Positions 9,164 to 18,847 of a stretch of 64,000 nucleotides of DNA are shown in pieces; the stretch's first letter is position 1, and each line of letters starts with the position of its first letter. A program made the translations under genes and the position numbers. Below the pieces are notes generated by a model. That model saw only the letters and a list, made by a program, of their open reading frames with translations. It was not told the origin of the DNA and ran no database searches. This DNA comes from Paludisphaera rhizosphaerae (GTDB lineage Bacteria; Planctomycetota; Planctomycetia; Isosphaerales; Isosphaeraceae). The stretch lies in the NCBI RefSeq assembly GCF_011065895.1, contig NZ_JAALCR010000015.1, positions 124,001 through 188,000 of the forward strand. The letters run 5' to 3'.

Positions 9164-9388
9164 TTAGGCGGAGGGTCGGCAATTCGAGAAAGCGCGCACG
9201 ACCTCGTAAAGATCACCGCTCACGAGCAGCTCGTCGTTTTCGAAGTCTCGAAGCCAGACGTAGTTGTCGCGATAAGCCTGGGCCAGCAGGGGATACAGGT
9301 CGCAGAGCCGGATGGGGATGGACGGGGATTCGACTTCCTCGTGGTCTTCCTCGGGATACGGGAAGAGACGCAGCCGTGCGGTCGCCAT
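9164..9388 (-). CDS. Small conserved-looking hypothetical protein
   Basis: 74 residues, acidic in its first third (FPYPEEDHEEVESP), then IRLCDLYPLLAQAYRDNYVWLRDFENDELLVSGDLYEV in pieces suggesting helices. No known domain was recognised. The start has a clear GGAGG ribosome binding site 11 bases upstream, which supports a real gene. It is divergent from apbE. Confidence 0.6.
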   Translation of the reverse strand: MATARLRLFPYPEEDHEEVESPSIPIRLCDLYPLLAQAYRDNYVWLRDFENDELLVSGDLYEVVRAFSNCRPSA

Positions 9389-9708
9389 CGATATTCGTCC
9401 TCCGTGCAAGCCCGCGGGCCGAGATCGGACGATCCCGCGCCGTCTTCGTTTCGCTCGAGGGCCGAGCATGAGCCAAAGGCGCGTCGACGAGACATGAGCT
9501 CGACCCGCCCGGCTCCATCCTGAGACAGATACATCCATCGGCGCCGCACGGGGGTGTGCATCAGGAAAAAGGGCGGTGGGGCGGGGCCGCTGGAGTTTCT
9601 GCCGGTATGGACTCTTCCCGCGCCGGCTCCGTCTGTTATAGTCGAGGGATCGCCCCCGCCGTCCAAGGCCCGGAGCGACCCTCCCACACCCTTGCAAGGG
9701 CCCCCTCC

Positions 9709-10773
9709 GTGAAGGCTCCTCGAAGCGGAGTGAATCGTCGCGATCTTATGCGCCTCCGGCGTATGGGAGATCAGGCCTCGCGCACTCCCGTCGACGCTCA
9801 CGGGCACGCTGGGGCCGCCGACCTGCTGCGCGTCCACCGGCCGGGGATGGGCTCTTCTTTCGAGGTCCGTCTGGGGGCCCGCGTCCCTGGCGGCCTCGAT
9901 CTGGCTTGCCGCGCTTTGGACGTGGTCGAGGCCCTCGAATCCCAACTGACGATCTATCGCGACGATTCCGAGGTCGCCCGCCTCAACCGGACGGCCCATG
10001 AGGCTCCGGTCGTCGTCGAAGAGGGCCTGTTCCGGCTGCTGGAGTTGGCCCGAGCGATTTCGGAGTGGAGCGGCGGCGCGTATGACGTGACCGCTGGGGC
10101 CCTGTCCGAAATCTGGGGATTCGTTCGAGGCCCTCGTCGCGTTCCCTCCGACGCCGAGCGGGCTGACGCCCTCGCTCGTTCGGGGTGGAACAAGCTCCAC
10201 CTCGATCCGGCTCGTCGCTCGGTCGCATTCGACGTGCCGGGGCTTGTGGTGAATTTCGGCAGTATCGGCAAAGGATATGCGATCGACCGGGCCGTCGACG
10301 TGATCCGAGGCCATCTTCTGCCGACCTCGGCTCTGGTGCACGGCGGCCGTTCCAGCCTGTACGCCCTGGGGTCCCCCCCGGGCCGATTCGCCGACCGTTG
10401 GGACGTCGCCTTGAGGAATCCGTTCGACGCCGAAACTCCCCTGGGGGCCTTTCGCGTCCGCAATCGCGCGATCGGTACTTCAGGAGACGCATTCCAGCGG
10501 TTCGAGGTCGGCGGCCGATCATACGGCCACATCCTCGATCCTCGCACGGCCGAACCGGTCGAAGGACCGGCCAGCCTGACCGTCCTCGCCCCCAACGCCG
10601 CCGAGGCCGATGCGCTTTCGACGGCCCTATACGTCCTGGGTCCCGACGCCGCCCGCGACCTGGTCGCGCGCCGGCCCGAGATCGGGGTCGTCATCGTCGA
10701 GGAGGGGCCGTCGGACCGCTCCCCACGCGTCACCGCCATGGGACTCGGCCCCGGCGATTTCTCCCCCACCTGA
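9709..10773 (+). CDS. FAD:protein FMN transferase (ApbE family)
   Basis: About 354 residues from the GTG at 9709; the exact start is uncertain. The N-terminus reads GVNRRDLMRLRRMG, which could be a weak Tat-type signal. ApbE hallmarks are MGSSFEV near residue 45, VNFGSIGKGYAID (flavin-binding) and RAIGTSGDA, plus SYGHILDPRTAEPV carrying the conserved His and Asp. The enzyme attaches FMN covalently to threonine or serine of flavoproteins outside the membrane. DoxX, an oxidoreductase and citrate synthase follow on the same strand. Confidence 0.85.
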   Translation: MKAPRSGVNRRDLMRLRRMGDQASRTPVDAHGHAGAADLLRVHRPGMGSSFEVRLGARVPGGLDLACRALDVVEALESQLTIYRDDSEVARLNRTAHEAPVVVEEGLFRLLELARAISEWSGGAYDVTAGALSEIWGFVRGPRRVPSDAERADALARSGWNKLHLDPARRSVAFDVPGLVVNFGSIGKGYAIDRAVDVIRGHLLPTSALVHGGRSSLYALGSPPGRFADRWDVALRNPFDAETPLGAFRVRNRAIGTSGDAFQRFEVGGRSYGHILDPRTAEPVEGPASLTVLAPNAAEADALSTALYVLGPDAARDLVARRPEIGVVIVEEGPSDRSPRVTAMGLGPGDFSPT

Positions 10774-10818
10774 CCCCCTTCACGCCTGTAAGCTAGTCAG
10801 TAAGAAAGGAGGCGTCCC

Positions 10819-11847
10819 CTGAACGCCGTCAGACGCTACCAGATAGGGTTCCTCGGGGCGCTCTTTCTCGTGCTCCTCCGCATCGCGATCGGCTGGCATT
10901 TCCTCACCGAGGGGCTTGAGAAGTATCATGCCGACAAGACCGGCAAGCCCTTCTCCGCCGAAATGTACCTGAAAAACGCCAACGGTCCTTTCGCCCCCTA
11001 CTTCCGGGGCATGCTGCCGGATCCCAACGGGATCGACCTGCTCACGCCCGAGCGGCTCAAGCAAGCCTGGACCGACGACGTCGCCAGGATCGAGCGGTTC
11101 TACGGTTTCGACGAAGATCAGAAGGGACTCGCCGAAAAGCGCCTGGCCGAGGCCGTCAAGTGGGCCGACCAGTGGTTCGCCATTCCGGACAACGCCCACG
11201 ACCGAGACAAGTACTTCCACGACCTGCGTCAAGCGATGCTCGTCGAGCGCGACCCGAAGGCCATGTCGTTCGAGAAAGAACGAGCCTGGGACGCCCGCAA
11301 GGAGCTGGAAGGCGATCGCAGGAAGCTCACCGCCCCCATCCTTGAACAGGCCGCGGCGCTGCGAGCGGATATCATCGGGAAGGCGACCCCCGACCAGAAG
11401 GAGGCCAAGGCCAAGGCCATCGACCTGACGGGTTCCGGTCCCCAGTATCAGGGACCGACGACCTTTCTGGACGTCGTCAACGTAATGACCAAGTACGGTC
11501 TGATCGTGATGGGCGTCTGCCTGATCCTGGGTCTCATGACGCCGTTCGCGGCCCTCTGCGCGGCGGCCTTCCTGGGGATGATTTATCTCTCGATGCCTCC
11601 CTGGCCGGGCCTCCCAGACAATCCGAAGGTCGAGGGACACTACTTCATCGTCAGCAAGAACCTGATCGAGCTGATCGCCTGCCTGCTGATCGCCTGCACG
11701 CCGAGCGCCCACTGGCTGGGACTCGACGCCCTGCTGTTCGGCGCCCGCCGCCGTCGCCGCCTGGCTCGCCTCGATGCGGCCGAGGCGCGGGCGGAAGCCG
11801 ATGACCTTGCCGCCGACGAATCCGCCCGTTACGCGTCCCGTCACTAA
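10819..11847 (+). CDS. DoxX-family membrane protein with large insertion (apparent CTG start)
   Basis: 342 residues if started at the CTG at 10819. The first membrane helix (GFLGALFLVLLRIAIGWHF) is followed by about 170 charged, helix-prone residues, then three more hydrophobic segments (LIVMGVCLILGLMTPFAAL and following). DoxX proteins are small four-helix membrane proteins linked to thiosulfate:quinone oxidoreductases and redox stress. The frame has no ATG or GTG before 10870 (GTG), which would cut into helix 1; the CTG sits 6 bases after AAAGGAGG. It lies 29 bases before the oxidoreductase gene, a pair typical of planctomycetes. Confidence 0.75.
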   Translation: MNAVRRYQIGFLGALFLVLLRIAIGWHFLTEGLEKYHADKTGKPFSAEMYLKNANGPFAPYFRGMLPDPNGIDLLTPERLKQAWTDDVARIERFYGFDEDQKGLAEKRLAEAVKWADQWFAIPDNAHDRDKYFHDLRQAMLVERDPKAMSFEKERAWDARKELEGDRRKLTAPILEQAAALRADIIGKATPDQKEAKAKAIDLTGSGPQYQGPTTFLDVVNVMTKYGLIVMGVCLILGLMTPFAALCAAAFLGMIYLSMPPWPGLPDNPKVEGHYFIVSKNLIELIACLLIACTPSAHWLGLDALLFGARRRRRLARLDAAEARAEADDLAADESARYASRH

Positions 11848-11876
11848 GAGACGCTTCTTATTCGAGAGGAAATGCC

Positions 11877-13430
11877 ATGACGCATCTGACCCCCGAGCAG
11901 CGCCTCCTGGGCCGTGAGAACGCCGACCGGGCCCTGGGCATGAGCCGTCGCGACTGGTTGGCCGCCGCGGCCGCCGCCCCCGCGATGGGCGCCTACTATT
12001 TCGGCTACAACAAGATGGGGGACAAGCCCCCCGTCAAGGCGGCGATCATCGGCACCGGCGACGAAGGTTGCCAGGCCATGATCCGCTTCCACAACCGCGA
12101 CTACATGAACTTCATCGGGATGTGCGACATCCGCCCCACCCAGCAGGAGCGGGGCCGCAAGGAGTTCGCCAGCCACAAGCAGTACGGCGAGGCCGACGCC
12201 GCCAAGATCAAGCAGTACAAGAACAAGGAAGAGATGTACGCCGACCCGGACGTCGAGGTCGTTGTCATCGCCCTGCCGCTCTGGCTGCACGCCCCGGTCG
12301 CCATCGAGGCCATGAAGGCCGGCAAGCACGTCTTCACCGAGAAGCTGATGGCGCACTCGATCGCCGAGTGCAAGCAGATGTGCCGGGTCGCCCGTGAGAC
12401 CAACAAGCTGCTCGCCGTGGGCCACCAGCGCCACTACTCGGCGCTCTACGACAACGCCAATTACCTGCTCACCAGCGGGCTGATCGGCGACGTTCGCCAC
12501 ATCCGCGCCCTCTGGCATCGCAACAACGCGCTGCCTCGGATTGCCAAGGACAAGGCCGGCAACACGGTCTATGACTCCAACGGCCTGCCCCAGGTCGAGC
12601 GTGACGAGAAGGGAAACATCGTCTACCAGGATTCCTGGAAGCGTCCCATTCCGGACGCCGACAAGGACGTCGACTTCAAGGCCCACGGTTATGAGAGCCT
12701 CGACGAGCTGATCCGCTGGCGGCTCTACAACCGCACCGGCGCCGGCCTGATGGCCGAGCTGGGGAGCCACCAGCTCGACGCCTGCTCGATCTTCCTCGGG
12801 AAGAAGCACCCGCTCGCCGTCACCGGCGTCGGCGGCAAGTTCTTCTACAAGGACGACCGCGAGGTCGACGACCACGTCTTCACGATGTTCGAGTTCCCGG
12901 GGGCCGACGAGTCGGACCGCATCGTCGTCACCTACTCGTCGATCAACACGAATTCCTTCGACGGCTACGGCGAGCAGGTCATGGGCTCGAAGGGGACGAT
13001 GCTCGTCGCCGGCGAGAAGGAACTGCTCCTCTTCAAGGAGGCCGGCGCCGCCGCGCTCTCCAAGACGACCAGCGTCACGGTCGAGACCCAGGGCAAGAAG
13101 CCGGTTCTGGAGACCAGCCCCAGCACCGCCGGCCCCAGCGCCGCGACGGCTATCGGCGGCCTCGCCACGGCCGACCCGTCCCGCGGGTATCGTGAGGAGC
13201 TGGAGCACTTCGCCTACTGCGTCCGCCACGGCGACGCCTCCAACTATCACGCGGACAAGGACCACCAGCCCCGCTGCAAGGGCGAAGTCGCCCTGGCCGA
13301 CGCGGTCATCGCCCTGACCTCCAACATCGCGATGCGCGAGAACCGCCGGATCGTCTTCGATCCCAAGTGGTTCGACTACGCCGACAACGCCACCCCCGAC
13401 GGCTCGACCGTGGTGGTTCAGCGCGGCTGA
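11877..13430 (+). CDS. Gfo/Idh/MocA-family oxidoreductase with Tat signal
   Basis: 517 residues. A twin-arginine signal (MSRRDWLAAAAAAPAMGAYY, near residue 22) is followed by the dinucleotide-binding fold beginning AAIIGTGDEG, the GKHVFTEKLMAHS segment with the conserved EK, and the C-terminal alpha/beta domain. Members oxidise or reduce sugars and related polyols with NAD(P). Export of such an enzyme by Tat with its bound cofactor is common in planctomycetes. The substrate is unknown. It probably shares a transcript with the DoxX gene. Confidence 0.88.
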   Translation: MTHLTPEQRLLGRENADRALGMSRRDWLAAAAAAPAMGAYYFGYNKMGDKPPVKAAIIGTGDEGCQAMIRFHNRDYMNFIGMCDIRPTQQERGRKEFASHKQYGEADAAKIKQYKNKEEMYADPDVEVVVIALPLWLHAPVAIEAMKAGKHVFTEKLMAHSIAECKQMCRVARETNKLLAVGHQRHYSALYDNANYLLTSGLIGDVRHIRALWHRNNALPRIAKDKAGNTVYDSNGLPQVERDEKGNIVYQDSWKRPIPDADKDVDFKAHGYESLDELIRWRLYNRTGAGLMAELGSHQLDACSIFLGKKHPLAVTGVGGKFFYKDDREVDDHVFTMFEFPGADESDRIVVTYSSINTNSFDGYGEQVMGSKGTMLVAGEKELLLFKEAGAAALSKTTSVTVETQGKKPVLETSPSTAGPSAATAIGGLATADPSRGYREELEHFAYCVRHGDASNYHADKDHQPRCKGEVALADAVIALTSNIAMRENRRIVFDPKWFDYADNATPDGSTVVVQRG

Positions 13431-13450
13431 TTCGTCTCTCCGATGATTGC

Positions 13451-13494
13451 GACGGGCGGGACGATCGACCTCGCCCCGCCCGTCCCTCCTTTCT
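13451..13494 (+). terminator. GC-rich hairpin after the oxidoreductase
   Basis: GACGGGCGGG (13451-13460) pairs perfectly with CCCGCCCGTC (13475-13484), followed by CCTCCTTTCT. The stem is strong but the T-run is weak, so terminator function is probable rather than certain. Confidence 0.5.
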
Positions 13495-13593
13495 CGCCCG
13501 TGGTTTCCCGGCGCGGCGGTCCTCTCTCCCTCACCGAGCCGACGTCTCGCGTCGCCCCGTCTTCGTTCGCCGGCTCACGTCGAGGAACCGTTC

Positions 13594-14922
<1,329 letters not shown>

Positions 14923-14940
14923 AAGGGATCTCGCGGAAGG

Positions 14941-17544
14941 TCACTCGGGCGACTTGCGGAGCGGCCTGAAAGCGATCGCCCTCCGGACTGCGGGGGGCGT
15001 CGGCGCATCGGCCCCTTTGATCGCGTGCCAGAGGATTTCGTTCAGCTCGAAGTCGTCGACGAGGTCGTACTCGCGGAAGTCCATCTGCGACGACCGATCA
15101 GCTCCGTACGCCAGCGGCGTGTTCTTGGCGTTGAGATCGATCCGGGCCGGGAGGTGGTCGTAAGCCGTCAGGTCGGCCTGATCGGTGAATGACTCGAACA
15201 TCGGCCTCGCCGCCGCGTCGAACTGGCTGAGAGGGTGCAGGCCGAGGATCAACTCCATCGTTCGAATCATGCTGACGGTCTGGTACTGGGTGCTGTCCAC
15301 GAACTTGCGCTTGGTATACGGGCTGATGACGAGGCCCACGGTGCGGTGGGCGTCGACGTGATCGGGCCCGTTCTGGGCGTCGTCCTCGATGACGAAGATC
15401 GCCGTTTCCTTCCAGTATTTCGACTTGCTCACGGCGTCGACCAGTCGCCCGAGCGCCAGGTCGTTGCTGGCCACGCAGGCCTGGGGAGTGAAGGCTCCCG
15501 GCGTGGTCCCTGAAGTATGGTCCTCGCCCATGCTCATGACGATGAAACGCGGCAGGTCGCCGTCCTGTTCGTAGCGACGGAATTCTTCGAGGAAAGCGTC
15601 GACGTTGTCGGTGTCGCGGTCGCGTTCGCCGGCGACTTTCGGGATCCCGTACTTGGGCGCCATGTGGCCGACCAGGCCCGGGACGGCCGCCTCGAACTTC
15701 ACGGCGCCATCGGCCTCGCTGACGCGGCGACCGGCTTCGCGATAGCTGCGATAGGTCAGCCCGGCACGGGCCGCGGCGTCCCAGATGTAGCCCGAGGGAG
15801 CCTTGGTCAGGTTCGCCTCATCGTCGTCGTCGATCCCCTCGCGGCGCGAGTACGTCAGCATCCAGTCGCGGGCGACGTAGTCGGTGTTGTAGGCCATGGT
15901 TGACCAGGGATGCCCGTCGCGAGAGACCTGGCCGTTGCAGTACAGGTTGTCCAGGAGAACGAACTCCTCGGCCAGCTTGTGGTGGTTCGGCGTCACCTCG
16001 CGGCCGAACATCACCAGGCTGGGATCGCCGTTCCCCTTTTCGATGTCGCCGAAAACCTGGTCGTAGGTTCGGTTCTCCTTGATGATGTAGATGATGTGCT
16101 TGATGGGCGACGGATCCCCAACCTTGGTTGGGATGGCCGTCTTGGTGGGATGCGGGGCGGCGGTCAGTTGCTCGTCAGAGTAAGGGCAGTTCTTGTAGAC
16201 CGTCGCCGTGTAGGCGGCCAGGGCCTTCTCATCGGGAATTGGAACGATCGAAAGCGCGCCCGAGAGGGTCGTGCCGATGTAGGGGTAGAGTTGACCCCTG
16301 GCGTTCGCCTTCTTCGCCGGCGCCTGGGCAGTCTGTTTGTCGGCGTCGCCCTTCGCCTCTTTGGGATAGAAAGGGTTGGGCCTGGTCTGGTTCCCCTTTC
16401 CAACGCCGACGAGCAGGTTCTTGCCGTCGGGTGAAACCGCGACGGCGGTCGGGTACCAGCCGGTCGGGATGAATCCTTTGACGCTGCTTTCGTCTGGCTC
16501 CTCCACGTCGATGACGGCCACGCAGTTGTTATCCGCGTTGGCCACGTAGAGCGTCTCGCCGTCGGGGCTCACGGCCAGGGCGTCGGGCGTGCTTCCTTCA
16601 GGGGCGCGCGGGAACAGGCCCGTGAAGATCGTCTCGGTCACCACTCCGCGAGCGGTGTCGATCACCGCGACGTTGTTGCTCGAGGCGCAGGCGACGAACA
16701 GACGGTCGTCCTTCGGATGTCGGGCGATCTGGTTGGGATGCTCGCCCACGCCGATCTTCGCAACGACGCGGAGGTCGTTGGGTGAGATCGCCAGGACGCT
16801 GCGGCCCGCCCAGTCGGAAACGTAGAGCCGAGCCCCGTTGCGCGAGAGGGCCACATCATAGGGGCGTCCGCCGATCGTCGCGACGCGGTCGGGCGCCTTG
16901 CCGGCGACGTCGATCGCCGTAAGCGTTCCGGCTTCGACGTCCAGGGCGTAGAGAACCTGCTTCACCGGGTCGAACGTGAGACCGCCGTGGAAGTGCTTCG
17001 GCGCGGCCGCCCGCTGCTTTTTGGGGATCGCCGCGGTGGCGGGTTCGTCCTGGCCGATCCGGCGGAGTTCGCGCCCCTTGAGTTCGTATACGTGGCGGAT
17101 CCCGGTCCCACCACCGGCCCACCAGACGCGATTGCTGTCCGGGTCGTGGGCAAGGCCGAACCAACTCTCCCGGACGTTCTGCCGCGCTACGACCGCCTTG
17201 GTCTTGAGGTCGACGAGGTTGAGGTCGTGGTCGTTGTACCCGTTGCACGTGACCAGGGCGTGCTCCCCGTCCGGCAGCGGGAGAATGTTGAGCGGCAGAT
17301 CATGAAGGACGACCTGATCCCCAGCCGGAGAGATCGTCCAGCCGTTGGGGAGCAGGAATCCGCCCTCGACTGGGCCGGCCGCACGAGTCTTCGCGAGTGC
17401 GGGGCTAGCCTTTCGGGGATCTTCCTGCGCTAGAAGCGGCAGGGCCAGGGGGGCCGCCGCGGCGAGTCCGACGGCCATGAATCGGTAAGCGGAGGGAAAT
17501 CGTCGGCCGAGGTTCACGAGTGGGTCCTCCCCGGAGAAGCTCAC
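14941..17544 (-). CDS. YVTN/YncE beta-propeller fused to a phosphoesterase domain
   Basis: 867 residues, GTG start. After a signal-like helix (FMAVGLAAAAPLALPLLA), residues 60-400 form a seven-bladed-type propeller with repeats such as VSPDGETLYVANADNNCVAV. Residues 490-850 match the bacterial phosphoesterase family related to phospholipase C and acid phosphatase (IKHIIYIIKENRTYDQVFGD, then EDDAQNGPDHVDAHRT). It is probably secreted. The propeller may bind substrate or surface; the substrate is unknown. It is convergent with gltA, 18 bases away. Confidence 0.85.
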   Translation of the reverse strand: MSFSGEDPLVNLGRRFPSAYRFMAVGLAAAAPLALPLLAQEDPRKASPALAKTRAAGPVEGGFLLPNGWTISPAGDQVVLHDLPLNILPLPDGEHALVTCNGYNDHDLNLVDLKTKAVVARQNVRESWFGLAHDPDSNRVWWAGGGTGIRHVYELKGRELRRIGQDEPATAAIPKKQRAAAPKHFHGGLTFDPVKQVLYALDVEAGTLTAIDVAGKAPDRVATIGGRPYDVALSRNGARLYVSDWAGRSVLAISPNDLRVVAKIGVGEHPNQIARHPKDDRLFVACASSNNVAVIDTARGVVTETIFTGLFPRAPEGSTPDALAVSPDGETLYVANADNNCVAVIDVEEPDESSVKGFIPTGWYPTAVAVSPDGKNLLVGVGKGNQTRPNPFYPKEAKGDADKQTAQAPAKKANARGQLYPYIGTTLSGALSIVPIPDEKALAAYTATVYKNCPYSDEQLTAAPHPTKTAIPTKVGDPSPIKHIIYIIKENRTYDQVFGDIEKGNGDPSLVMFGREVTPNHHKLAEEFVLLDNLYCNGQVSRDGHPWSTMAYNTDYVARDWMLTYSRREGIDDDDEANLTKAPSGYIWDAAARAGLTYRSYREAGRRVSEADGAVKFEAAVPGLVGHMAPKYGIPKVAGERDRDTDNVDAFLEEFRRYEQDGDLPRFIVMSMGEDHTSGTTPGAFTPQACVASNDLALGRLVDAVSKSKYWKETAIFVIEDDAQNGPDHVDAHRTVGLVISPYTKRKFVDSTQYQTVSMIRTMELILGLHPLSQFDAAARPMFESFTDQADLTAYDHLPARIDLNAKNTPLAYGADRSSQMDFREYDLVDDFELNEILWHAIKGADAPTPPAVRRAIAFRPLRKSPE

Positions 17545-17596
17545 ATCTCAAGTAGGGTTGAAGCTACCGAATTTAAGTTTCGAGTGAGTGTGAAGG

Positions 17597-17615
17597 ATGA
17601 TCATCGCGTGATCAT
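17597..17615. promoter_or_regulatory. Inverted repeat between divergent genes
   Basis: ATGATCA-TCGCG-TGATCAT is a perfect 7-bp inverted repeat in the 325-base gap between the phosphoesterase fusion (minus) and the AhpD-like gene (plus). It could be an operator. Nothing else was recognised in this gap. Confidence 0.3.
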
Positions 17616-17869
17616 GGCGAGTAGAGGCGACACCCTCTGACAAGATCGCCGGCAGCAAAGACTTTACCCCGACCTTGAGCGTCGGTCTGCCGTCCGCTGC
17701 AGATTCCAGGAGGGAACCACAAACGTGAAGATATTCCGAATGGACACGCCACGCCGTCGAGGCTCTTGAGACGGCGATGGTACGGACGTAACGTCTTCTT
17801 ACCAAGAACTCCGGCCGTCAGAGTCTTCGCCTGGTGTTGGTTCTCTCCTCGAAACCGACGGAGTCCGTC

Positions 17870-18172
17870 ATGTACGACCCTGCGAACCTCAAGAAGCTTG
17901 CGAAGTTCGGTGAGCTGGCCCCCGCGGCCTGGGAGGGCTTTCTCGCGTTCGACAAGGCGGCGATGGCCGATGGGGTGATCCCAGCCAGGACGAAGGAGTT
18001 GATCGCCGTCGCGGTGGCGATGACGACGCAGTGCCCCTACTGCATCGAGATCCACTCCCAGCGAGCGAAGGCCGCAGGCTGTTCCGAGGCCGAACTCGCC
18101 GAGGCCGTTCTGGTCGCCGCCGCCTTGCGGGCCGGCGGCGCGGTGACCCACGGAACTCACTGCCTGAAGTGA
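17870..18172 (+). CDS. Carboxymuconolactone decarboxylase/AhpD-like protein
   Basis: 100 residues, one CMD domain. The redox motif is CPYC followed by IEIHSQRAKAAG, as in AhpD-type alkylhydroperoxidases where Cys-x-x-Cys and a downstream His do peroxide or thiol chemistry. The ATG at 17870 gives MYDPANLKKL; an earlier in-frame TTG-type start would add residues unlike the family. It is convergent with lutC, 12 bases away. Confidence 0.82.
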   Translation: MYDPANLKKLAKFGELAPAAWEGFLAFDKAAMADGVIPARTKELIAVAVAMTTQCPYCIEIHSQRAKAAGCSEAELAEAVLVAAALRAGGAVTHGTHCLK

Positions 18173-18184
18173 GGGGGCTTCGCG

Positions 18185-18847
18185 TCAGACCACGTCCAAC
18201 TCGGTCACGACGATCACTTCCAGCGTCCTTGGCCCGTGGACGCCCTCGACGCGGTTCAGCTCGATGTCGGAAGTCGCCGAGGGTCCGGAGATGAACGTGA
18301 TGGGGCGCGAAGGCTCTGCCGCCGCGGCCTCGAGCTTCACGACGGCCTCCGGGACCAGGCCGACGACCTGATCCTGGCGGATCACGCAAAGGTGGTAGTC
18401 GGGGACCAGCGTGATCGCGCGGCGGCCCTGGCCAGGACCGCTGTCGAGCACGATGGTCCCGGTCTGCGCGATCCCGAGTGCGCAGGCGGTTAGAACGCCG
18501 TCGGACTGATCGAGCTGCTCATTCGTCAGGCCGGGCTCGCGGACCAGTTCCACGCCCGGAGGCGCCCAGCCGTCGGGGAGGTCGGCCGGGACGACGAGTC
18601 GCTTCACGCTGCGAGCCGCGCACGATTCGACGATGGCCGCCGCCAGCGCCTCGGGTCGCACGACCTTGACTTTCGCCTTGTAGTCGCGGACGCGATCGAT
18701 GAAGAGTTCGAGCCGCTTATGGACGTCGCCGTCGTCGACGTGCAGGTAGGCGCGGTCGATGTAAACGTCCTTGGGCTGCTCGGTGGGGGGGACGTCCTTC
18801 AAGGCGGCGCGGATCCGGCCGAGGACGACGTCTCGCGGCGAACTCAT
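18185..18847 (-). CDS. lutC: Lactate utilization protein LutC
   Basis: 220 residues, a LUD-domain protein. The N-terminus is short and charged, and the C-terminal half has the family signatures LGIAQTGTIVLDSGPGQ and SGPSATSDIE. LutC is the third subunit of the LutABC iron-sulfur complex that oxidises L-lactate to pyruvate. Its ATG overlaps the lutB stop codon (ATGA), so the two are translationally coupled. Confidence 0.9.
   Translation of the reverse strand: MSSPRDVVLGRIRAALKDVPPTEQPKDVYIDRAYLHVDDGDVHKRLELFIDRVRDYKAKVKVVRPEALAAAIVESCAARSVKRLVVPADLPDGWAPPGVELVREPGLTNEQLDQSDGVLTACALGIAQTGTIVLDSGPGQGRRAITLVPDYHLCVIRQDQVVGLVPEAVVKLEAAAAEPSRPITFISGPSATSDIELNRVEGVHGPRTLEVIVVTELDVV

Noticed and set aside
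11844-13265. 473-codon minus-strand frame opposite the Gfo/Idh/MocA gene
   Set aside because: Val/Asp/Gly-rich antisense frame without any family match.
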